10,551 nucleotides of DNA, taken from the NCBI GenBank assembly GCA_030631875.1, contig DAOVKH010000041.1:1-10551 (forward strand). Direction: 5' to 3'. Shown one piece after another: positions 1 through 5,837 of the stretch (positions within the stretch are counted from its first letter, which is position 1; each line of letters starts with the position of its first letter). The notes below the pieces were generated by a model. That model was not told the origin of the DNA and searched no databases. It worked only from the letters and a program-made list of their open reading frames with translations. The translations under genes and the position numbers were made by a program. This stretch comes from Deltaproteobacteria bacterium (lineage in GTDB: Bacteria; Desulfobacterota; GWC2-55-46; DRQE01).

Positions 1-22
1 GGGTCGAAGGAGTATCGGTCAA

Positions 23-1609
23 ATGGTTAAGAAAAAATCTATAGCACGCAATGGCGCTATCTCGCTCAGCGCCAAAGAGATGGAGGTGCTTCGTTGGGTT
101 CAGGAGGGTAAGACCAACGACGAGATAGCCATCATAATAGGCAAGTCCAAGTGGACGGCCAAGTACCACCTGAAGAATATAATGAAGAAGCTCGACGTAA
201 CGAGTCGTGTTCAGGCCGTAAGCCAGGCCATTGGGCGCGGTCTGCTTCCGCCTTCCGTCATCATTCCGGATAAGGAAGACTCAAGAAAGCTCAATGTCGG
301 TATCGTTGGATGCGGTAAGGGAGGTGTCGCGATACTCGACCTCTTTAAGGACAATCCGCTTGTAAATGTAATATGGGCCGCCGATAAGGATATCGATGCC
401 CCGGCTCTTGCCTATGCCGATAAACTTGATATACCTACTGCCGGTGATTATGGTGGTTTTCTTAAAGAGAAGGTTGACGTTGTCATAAACCTGACCGGCT
501 CCACGGCCGTATCCGAGGAGTTAAGGAGGGTGGTGCCTGCCGATACAGAGCTGATGGGTGGTGTGTCGGCAAAGATAATGTGGCAGTTATTTGAGGAGCG
601 CAGGCGTCGCGTCGAAGAGCGTGAGCAGGTACTCAAAGAACACGAGACCCTCTACCACTTAGGGCTCGTCATAGAGAGCATAGATAGCCTTAAGGACGCA
701 GGCTACGCAATAATCGACTACGCCACTAAGCTCACGAAGACCCCTGCCGGTTCACTCGTCCTATTTGACGATAAGAAGGAAGATATGGTACTCATAGCCT
801 CAAAGGGCTTTAGTGCCGGCTTTAAGAGGCACGACCGTTGGGATATAAGGAAGGGCGGCCTTACGAGCTTGATACTAAACCAGGACGGCCCTCTTTACAT
901 AGAGGATATTCGCGATAGTAAGAACGTTAACCCCGTACTCTTGAAAGAAGGTGTCAGGACACTTCTGGCTTCACCCATAATGGTTGAGGGTAGGATTGTC
1001 GGCATAATATACGTAAACGACTTTAAGGTACGTAAATTCAGAGCCGAGGATATTTCACTCTTCTCGCTCCTTACGATATACGCGGGCCTTACCGTAGACC
1101 GTGTTAAGTCTTTGGAAGAGACACGTCTTTTGAGCATAACCGACGGTCTTACGGGCTTATACAATCAACGCTACCTTATGGAGCAGTTAAAGGGTGAGGT
1201 CGAACGGGCAAGGCGTCATGAGCACGGTGCGGCCGTAATCATGTTCGATATAGATTCCTTTAAGAGTTACAACGATGCCTTCGGGCATCTCGACGGCAAT
1301 AAGGTCTTAAAGATTATATCACGGCTACTTCGTAAGAATACGAGAGGAACTGATACCGTCGGACGCTTCGGCGGCGAAGAGTTTTGTGTCATAATGCCGC
1401 ATATAGATGAAGAGGGTGCCAGAGTATTCGGCGAGAGGGTCGTTAAAGAGATACGCGAGTATGCTATGCTCAATAGAACGGTTACGATAAGCGGGGGGCT
1501 TGCAATGTACCCGAAGGACGGCAAGAGCCACTTATCGCTCCTCAAGACGGCCGATAAACGCCTCTATAAGGCAAAGAAAGCCGGACGCGACAGGCTCATA
1601 TGTGATTAG
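23..1609 (+). CDS. LuxR-type HTH / Rossmann-like / GAF / GGDEF diguanylate cyclase
   Basis: Predicted cytoplasmic signalling protein of 528 residues that should make cyclic di-GMP from two GTP and may also bind DNA. Residues 15-70 match the LuxR/FixJ helix-turn-helix (LSAKEMEVLRW, recognition-helix region SKWTAKYH, then KLDVTSRVQAV). Residues 90-185 look like a Rossmann nucleotide-binding fold starting VGIVGCGKGG (GxGxxG at G96, G98, G101). An Arg/Glu-rich helix (about 190-210) leads into a GAF domain (about 210-365). The GGDEF domain (about 370-528) has DIDSFKSYND at 409-418, signature GGEEF at 450-454 and an RxxD inhibitory site (R441, D444), so it looks active and feedback-inhibited. One change is GHLDGN where GHxxGD is usual (N426). 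No membrane segment is seen. The start is supported by AAGGAG at 7-12, 10 bases upstream. The HTH is usually C-terminal in LuxR proteins; here it is N-terminal. The ligand of the Rossmann domain is unknown. Confidence 0.9.
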   Translation: MVKKKSIARNGAISLSAKEMEVLRWVQEGKTNDEIAIIIGKSKWTAKYHLKNIMKKLDVTSRVQAVSQAIGRGLLPPSVIIPDKEDSRKLNVGIVGCGKGGVAILDLFKDNPLVNVIWAADKDIDAPALAYADKLDIPTAGDYGGFLKEKVDVVINLTGSTAVSEELRRVVPADTELMGGVSAKIMWQLFEERRRRVEEREQVLKEHETLYHLGLVIESIDSLKDAGYAIIDYATKLTKTPAGSLVLFDDKKEDMVLIASKGFSAGFKRHDRWDIRKGGLTSLILNQDGPLYIEDIRDSKNVNPVLLKEGVRTLLASPIMVEGRIVGIIYVNDFKVRKFRAEDISLFSLLTIYAGLTVDRVKSLEETRLLSITDGLTGLYNQRYLMEQLKGEVERARRHEHGAAVIMFDIDSFKSYNDAFGHLDGNKVLKIISRLLRKNTRGTDTVGRFGGEEFCVIMPHIDEEGARVFGERVVKEIREYAMLNRTVTISGGLAMYPKDGKSHLSLLKTADKRLYKAKKAGRDRLICD

Positions 1610-1623
1610 CCTTTAATGAGCTT
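1592..1623. other. Inverted repeat spanning overlapping stop codons of a convergent pair
   Basis: GCTCAT (1594-1599) pairs with ATGAGC (1616-1621). An outer G-T wobble and an A-T pair could extend the stem to eight. The 16-base loop holds both stop codons, which overlap at 1606-1609. No T-tract follows on either strand, so this is not a classical intrinsic terminator. It may be a weak bidirectional end signal or chance. Confidence 0.25.
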
Positions 1624-3666
1624 CGTGAATTCGGGCTCTGTTAATATCGTTATGTTAAGCTCTTTGGCCTTGGCGTACTTACTGCCCGAGGCCTCTCCGG
1701 CTACTAAGTAGTCTATCTTTTTATTTACGCTCGACGCTGTCTTTGCGCCGAGCCGTTCTACCAGAAGGCTTGCCTCACTTCGAGTAAACCCGTCTAAAGT
1801 ACCCGTAAATACGAATACCTTGCCCGTTAGTCTGCCTGCTTTAGCTGTAGCTTCTTTCGTTGGCCTTACGCCTCTGGCGAGGAGCCGTCCTATTACTTCC
1901 GTATGGTGAGCATCACTAAAGAAGTCTGTGATATTCTTGGCCGTCTCTTTACCTATGTCGGGTAGTTCCTCAAGTTCTTCTTTTGTAGCCTCGGCGAGAG
2001 CGTCCATTGAATCGAATGCGTCTGCGAGAACCCTTGCCGTACTTACGCCTACAGCGGGCACTCCGAGCGAGTATATGAAGCGCGCGAGGGTTGTCTCTTT
2101 GCTCGCCTCTATAGAACGAAGAAGGTTGTCGATGGATTTTTCTTTCCAGCCTTCGAGGCTTGCGAGGTCTTTTTTCTTTAAATCATATATATCCGCAGAA
2201 TTTTTTATAAGCTCTCTTTCTACAAAGCTCTCTACCGTCTTTGCGCCAAAGCCGTCGATATCCATCGCCGCCTTTGATGTGAAGTGCGCTATGGCGCCTT
2301 TCCTCTGCGCCGGGCATTTAAGTCCTCCGGTGCAGTGGAGTATCGCGCCTAAGACCTCTACCTTGGCCTTGCCCTTTAGCGTTACCTTAAGCTCAACCTT
2401 CGAACCGCATATAGGGCAGACCTCAGGGGAATTGAATTCTTTAGTATTGGCAGGACGTTTATCTTTTATCACAGACGTTATCTTCGGTATGACATCCCCT
2501 GCACGTTCGACGACTACCGTGTCGCCTATGCGTACGTCCAAGCGTTCTATCTCGTCCATATTGTGCAGGCTCGCGTGGGTGATATTAACGCCCTTTATAT
2601 TGACGGTCTTTAAGGTCGCAACGGGTGTCAGTGCGCCGGTGCGTCCGACCTCAATGGTTATGTCTTCTATAATGGTCTCGCCCTCTTCGGGGGCAAACTT
2701 TACGGCCACGGCCCAGCGCGGGCTTCGTGTAAGTACGCCGAGTGTCTCCTGTAAGTCAATGTCATTGACCTTTATGACCGTGCCGTCTATGTCGTAGTCG
2801 ATCTCTCCTGAATCTCGCATAGCCTCAAGTTTTCTGTGGTAGGCGAGGGCTTCGCTTGCGCCCGTGACCGTTCTTGTGAGCGGGTTCGTCCTTATGCCAA
2901 GTGTCTTTATATAGGCGAGCGCTTCGCTGTGCGATTTAAACCACCCTTTACCCGTTACCGTACCGACGCCGTAGCAAAATATATTGAGCGGTCTCTTTGC
3001 CGTTATGGTCGGATCGAGTTGCCTGAGAGAACCCGCGGCGGCATTCCTCGGGTTTGCGAACGGAGCTTCGCCCGCGGCCTCGCGTTCTTTGTTGAACTCT
3101 TCAAAGTCCTTCATCGGAATATATACCTCGCCGCGTACCTCTATGCGCCTTGGTATTTTATCTCCCGTTAATTCAAGCGGAAGGCTGCGAATGGTCTTGA
3201 TGTTATGGGTGACGTCTTCGCCGACAACTCCGTCGCCACGCGTTGAGGCTTCGGTGAGCAGGCCGTCCACATAGACGACCTCAACGGCAAGTCCGTCTAT
3301 CTTTGGCTCTGCTGAAAAGGTAATATCTTTATCGTTATTGAGTAGTTTATTTATGCGTGTGTTAAAGGCCTCTACCTCGTCGTCGGTAAAGGCATTGGCG
3401 AGGCTCAGCATTGGAAGCGTGTGCGTTATCGTCTTAAAGTCCTTTGACGGCGTGGCGCCGACCCTCTGCGTTGGCGAGACTGGAGTTATAAGTTCGGGGA
3501 ACTCTTCTTCAATTGCGGTCAGTTCGCGCATTAGGCGGTCGTAGGCGGCATCGGTGACCGTCGGGTCGTCGAGGACGTAGTAGCGGTAGTTGTGGTTTAT
3601 TATCTCGGTGCGGAGTTCTTTAATGCGACGTGCCCGCTCAGAGGCTTTTTCTTTTGAAGTCGTCAT
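1606..3666 (-). CDS. ligA: NAD-dependent DNA ligase LigA
   Basis: Seals nicks in duplex DNA using NAD+, in replication (Okazaki fragments) and repair. All domains are present in the 686 residues (E. coli LigA has 671). Domain Ia (1-72) carries NYRYYVLDDP. The adenylation domain has the catalytic lysine K122 in KIDG, RGE (178-180), DGTVIKV (294-300) and AVKF with K323. The OB fold (about 325-405) includes GRTG (341-344). The zinc finger uses C417, C420, C445 and C451. Helix-hairpin-helix repeats cover about 457-595 and a BRCT domain about 608-686. Between C420 and C445 there are about ten more residues than in E. coli LigA. The CTGGLxC sequence of the second cysteine pair is the proteobacterial style. 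The ATG at 3666 gives a normal N-terminus, though its ribosome site is poor (AGGAT about 16 bases upstream). The gene converges on the diguanylate cyclase with a 4-base overlap. Confidence 0.98.
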   Translation of the reverse strand: MTTSKEKASERARRIKELRTEIINHNYRYYVLDDPTVTDAAYDRLMRELTAIEEEFPELITPVSPTQRVGATPSKDFKTITHTLPMLSLANAFTDDEVEAFNTRINKLLNNDKDITFSAEPKIDGLAVEVVYVDGLLTEASTRGDGVVGEDVTHNIKTIRSLPLELTGDKIPRRIEVRGEVYIPMKDFEEFNKEREAAGEAPFANPRNAAAGSLRQLDPTITAKRPLNIFCYGVGTVTGKGWFKSHSEALAYIKTLGIRTNPLTRTVTGASEALAYHRKLEAMRDSGEIDYDIDGTVIKVNDIDLQETLGVLTRSPRWAVAVKFAPEEGETIIEDITIEVGRTGALTPVATLKTVNIKGVNITHASLHNMDEIERLDVRIGDTVVVERAGDVIPKITSVIKDKRPANTKEFNSPEVCPICGSKVELKVTLKGKAKVEVLGAILHCTGGLKCPAQRKGAIAHFTSKAAMDIDGFGAKTVESFVERELIKNSADIYDLKKKDLASLEGWKEKSIDNLLRSIEASKETTLARFIYSLGVPAVGVSTARVLADAFDSMDALAEATKEELEELPDIGKETAKNITDFFSDAHHTEVIGRLLARGVRPTKEATAKAGRLTGKVFVFTGTLDGFTRSEASLLVERLGAKTASSVNKKIDYLVAGEASGSKYAKAKELNITILTEPEFTKLIKG

Positions 3667-3704
3667 TGTCGTATTAAATCACATCCTATCTCTTCGACGC
3701 AATA

Positions 3705-3710
3705 CTTATA
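3705..3710 (-). promoter_or_regulatory. Possible -10 element for ligA
   Basis: On the minus strand TATAAG lies about 40 bases upstream of the ligA ATG, at a plausible distance for a sigma-70 type promoter. I see no convincing -35 hexamer 16-18 bases further upstream. A 7-base direct repeat CGACGCA (3695-3701 and 3713-3719) flanks it at 18-base spacing and could be an operator or chance. Confidence 0.3.
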
Positions 3711-3723
3711 GACGACGCAGTCC

Positions 3724-3751
3724 TTGATTCCATAGGCTTATGTAGTGTAAT
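3724..3751 (+). promoter_or_regulatory. Predicted sigma-70 promoter for the ZIP transporter gene
   Basis: TTGATT (3724-3729) and TGTAAT (3746-3751) are separated by 16 bases. Transcription would start near 3758, almost on the ATG at 3760, so the mRNA would be leaderless or nearly so. This agrees with the absence of any Shine-Dalgarno sequence before that ATG. The spacer holds an imperfect dyad CATAGGCTTATG (3731-3742), well placed for a repressor. Confidence 0.45.
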
Positions 3752-3759
3752 ATTTCTCT

Positions 3760-4536
3760 ATGGATACGGGATCTACATTTTGGGTGGCTATGGGGTTGAC
3801 ACTCTTGGCAGGGCTTTCGACGACCGTCGGTAGTGCTGTAGCGATAATATACAGAGAACCCGGCCCGCGCTTCATGGCCTTTACACTGGGCTTTACCGCA
3901 GGCGTTATGATACTCGTTTCGTTCAGTGAGTTACTGCCTCAGGGTATCCTTGCTATAGGCTTTACAAACGCGCACATAGGTTTCTTCATAGGAATAGTAG
4001 CACTCTTTATGGTCGATATGTTCTTTCCGCACAGCTATATAATGGAGACCCCTGAAGACGCTGGCGTTTCTAATAACCATGACGCGAAGCTAAAGAAGGC
4101 CGCCGTACTGGTTGCCATAGGCATTGCCATACATAATTTTCCCGAAGGGATGGTTACATTCGCAGGAGCACTCAAGGATATAGACTTAGGCGTTGCCCTT
4201 GCCGTTGCCATATCCATACATAATATACCCGAAGGCATAGCCGTTGCCGTACCGATATATGCCGTAACAAGGAGTGCTAAGAGGGCCTTTAAGTGGTCGT
4301 TCCTGTCGGGGATAAGCGAGCCGGTGGGTGCGCTCTTGGCGGCCGTCGTGCTCATGCCGTTCTTGAGTGACGTGACCCTTGGGTGGGCCTTATCTGTCGT
4401 CGCCGGTTTTATGGTATTTATATCTCTTGATGAGTTGCTACCCGTAGCCAACTCCTATATGGAAGAACACGTTGCCATAGCCGGGGTCATTGCCGGGATG
4501 GTCATAATGGCGGTAAGCCTTGCAATGCTTCAGTAA
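3760..4536 (+). CDS. ZIP-family divalent metal transporter
   Basis: Inner-membrane permease of the ZIP (ZupT-like) family, which brings zinc and often iron, manganese or cobalt into the cytoplasm. The 258 residues form about eight hydrophobic segments (roughly 5-29, 37-60, 70-90, 112-136, 141-168, 176-201, 207-229, 238-257). The metal-site signatures are present twice: HNFPEG (125-130) in the fourth segment and HNIPEG (154-159) in the fifth. They are followed by VAVPIYAVTRSAKRAF and SGISEPVGA, both typical of ZupT. The loop between segments 3 and 4 is short and has only two histidines (H91, H107), not a His-rich loop. The first ATG fits the family N-terminus, but no Shine-Dalgarno precedes it; an internal ATG at 3790 would cut into the first membrane segment. 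The metal cannot be told from sequence. It is divergent from ligA and convergent with the heme-protein gene, with a six-base gap. Confidence 0.93.
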   Translation: MDTGSTFWVAMGLTLLAGLSTTVGSAVAIIYREPGPRFMAFTLGFTAGVMILVSFSELLPQGILAIGFTNAHIGFFIGIVALFMVDMFFPHSYIMETPEDAGVSNNHDAKLKKAAVLVAIGIAIHNFPEGMVTFAGALKDIDLGVALAVAISIHNIPEGIAVAVPIYAVTRSAKRAFKWSFLSGISEPVGALLAAVVLMPFLSDVTLGWALSVVAGFMVFISLDELLPVANSYMEEHVAIAGVIAGMVIMAVSLAMLQ

Positions 4537-4546
4537 TTAAGGCTAC
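4513..4546. terminator. Weak hairpin shared by two convergent gene ends
   Basis: GTAAGCCTT (4513-4521) pairs with AAGGCTAC (4539-4546) with one bulged A, giving a stem of eight pairs and a 17-base loop. It covers the stop codons of both the ZIP gene (4534-4536) and the AMIN/heme gene (4543-4545). No T-run follows on either strand, so terminator function is only a guess. Confidence 0.25.
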
Positions 4547-5646
4547 TTTACCGGTATCCTTACCGACACGGCTCCCCGCACGTCGCCGAGGCGATAGCCG
4601 GTGGCCTTATCGTCGGGGTAGTTCTTGCTGATAAACTTACGAACCTCAACGGGAATATTACTTGCCCTACCGTGGCAGTTAAGGCACGGCTTATGTATGA
4701 CCAGAGGCTTAATGTAGCGCAGATACCTTCCGCCGTCTTCATCGACGACCCTTTTGTGGATGGTCGTACCCTTTAGCAAGCCCTTCTTCTTTAGCCTTTC
4801 AAAGTCTCTTAATACGCGTCTTTCATAGTGGTCGGGTTTGTTTTCGGGGTTACGCATCTTGAGGCTTACTCGCTTAAGTCTGTAGCCGGTCTCATCGGTA
4901 AACTTCTTAGTCATATTAGGTGCGTCTTTGGAGCAAACACTTATGGCATTTAGTATTGCGGCACTACTTGGTGCTTTATCCTTCTTCGGTTTCTTTATTT
5001 CTTTAGCCTTATACTCATAGTCGGCGTTACCGAAGGTTACAACGAGAGCGCCTCTGCTATTGCTGAAGCTATGCTTTGGAATCGTTGCGAGCGGTGAATC
5101 AAAGACGAGCCTTACCTTACCCGGATGCGTGCCGACCCGGACCTTCTCTACATACTCACTATCTATGTCGATAGATACCGTACGGCTCGAAAGCTCTGAG
5201 CCTATATCCCAGACATCAACGACAAGGCGTGCGGGGCTATCCAATACGAAGGAGTCGTACTCACCGATATCACCGTCAGCGGATATGGTCACGGCAGTCG
5301 CTCTATGGTGATTCTTGCTTGCAATGCTTGTAATCTTAGTTGCCTGATACCCCAAAGTCTCTTCTTTCTTCTTTGTGGTGGCGGCGGCCTTACTTATCTT
5401 TGCCTCTTCTGAGGCCTTGCCGCTTGCCAAGGCTCTTGTTAGCTTTTCTTTGGAATTCTTAAGGAGTTCTTCTACGGCTCTCGTTGCCACCTCCGTGGCC
5501 TTTGCTTCACTCAATATAACCAAGTCTTCTTCGCCGTAATATGACGAGCCTCCTGCGGCCAAGGAGTAGACGGGCAAGGCCAATACTATAGCGGCTACCG
5601 CCGTTATTATCGTTGTGTTTATAGGGGCAGTTATATGTCGTATCAT
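4543..5646 (-). CDS. Secreted AMIN-domain / DUF3365 (Tll0287-like) c-type heme protein
   Basis: Predicted periplasmic protein of 367 residues. Residues 1-31 form a signal peptide (hydrophobic core 11-27, likely cleavage after A30 or A31). An AMIN domain covers about 99-206; in AmiC and PilQ this fold targets proteins to peptidoglycan. Residues 228-367 match the DUF3365/Tll0287 family: AILNAISVCSKDAP, SLKMRNPENKPDHYE, then CLNCHG with the c-type heme motif CxxCH at C321, C324, H325, and a C-terminal GDVRGAVSVRIPV. C238 lies where Tll0287-type proteins have a conserved cysteine, which I recall as a heme ligand. A helix at 47-76 resembles the first helix of DUF3365, so the AMIN domain appears inserted within the heme domain. 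Lys-rich linkers (92-96, 218-224) flank it. The start is backed by AGGAG nine or ten bases upstream. A role as a wall-associated heme sensor or electron carrier is inference. Confidence 0.85.
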   Translation of the reverse strand: MIRHITAPINTTIITAVAAIVLALPVYSLAAGGSSYYGEEDLVILSEAKATEVATRAVEELLKNSKEKLTRALASGKASEEAKISKAAATTKKKEETLGYQATKITSIASKNHHRATAVTISADGDIGEYDSFVLDSPARLVVDVWDIGSELSSRTVSIDIDSEYVEKVRVGTHPGKVRLVFDSPLATIPKHSFSNSRGALVVTFGNADYEYKAKEIKKPKKDKAPSSAAILNAISVCSKDAPNMTKKFTDETGYRLKRVSLKMRNPENKPDHYERRVLRDFERLKKKGLLKGTTIHKRVVDEDGGRYLRYIKPLVIHKPCLNCHGRASNIPVEVRKFISKNYPDDKATGYRLGDVRGAVSVRIPVK

Positions 5647-5655
5647 CTCTAAAGA

Positions 5656-5660
5656 CTCCT
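5656..5660 (-). promoter_or_regulatory. Shine-Dalgarno site of the AMIN/heme gene
   Basis: Minus-strand AGGAG lies nine bases from the ATG at 5646. It fixes that start and is one of the better ribosome sites in the window. Confidence 0.75.
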
Positions 5661-5678
5661 AACTATTTAATAATAAAG

Positions 5679-5706
5679 ATAATACCATATTGAACCTCTC
5701 TGTCAA
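5679..5706 (-). promoter_or_regulatory. Near-consensus sigma-70 promoter for the AMIN/heme gene
   Basis: On the minus strand, a perfect -35 TTGACA (5701-5706) and -10 TATTAT (5679-5684, five of six) are separated by 16 bases. Transcription would begin near 5672, giving a leader of about 26 bases that contains the Shine-Dalgarno site. It is the strongest promoter match in the window. An imperfect direct repeat, CCTCTCTGTCAA (5695-5706) and CCTCTCTCAA (5723-5732, plus strand), overlaps and follows the -35 and could bind a regulator. Confidence 0.7.
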
Positions 5707-5733
5707 GGCACGGTCTGCTTACCCTCTCTCAAA

Positions 5734-5762
5734 TTGCAAAATTGGGCGCTCTGTGGTAGACT
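5734..5762 (+). promoter_or_regulatory. Possible promoter for the GH57-phoH-HDIG operon
   Basis: TTGCAA (5734-5739) and TAGACT (5757-5762) have a 17-base spacer, each matching four of six consensus bases. Transcription would start near 5769, leaving about 70 bases of leader before the ATG at 5838. It is the best plus-strand candidate in the 5647-5837 intergenic region but is weak. The rest of that gap shows no RNA gene, riboswitch or strong hairpin that I can recognise. Confidence 0.35.
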
Positions 5763-5837
5763 TAAGGTTAAAAATCATGCCTAATTCAGCACGAAGTGTA
5801 CTTGGTAACCTTGCTTGAAGAAGTGGGTCTTAAGTCT

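Noticed and set aside
1928..2797. Plus-strand open frame of 289 codons
   Set aside because: It lies wholly antisense to ligA, is very rich in Ser, Ala and Thr, has no recognisable domain, and is explained by the codon bias of the opposite strand.
2836..3274. Two overlapping plus-strand frames inside ligA
   Set aside because: Both are shadows of the ligA adenylation domain, with compositions unlike real proteins in this window.
3691..3719. CGACGCA direct repeat as a firm operator
   Set aside because: Seven bases repeated once is too little to call without conservation data; kept only as a note under the ligA promoter.
5796..5837. GTG start for the GH57 gene at 5796
   Set aside because: No Shine-Dalgarno precedes it and the added 14 residues are not part of the GH57 fold; the ATG at 5838 fits better, although the longer form cannot be excluded.
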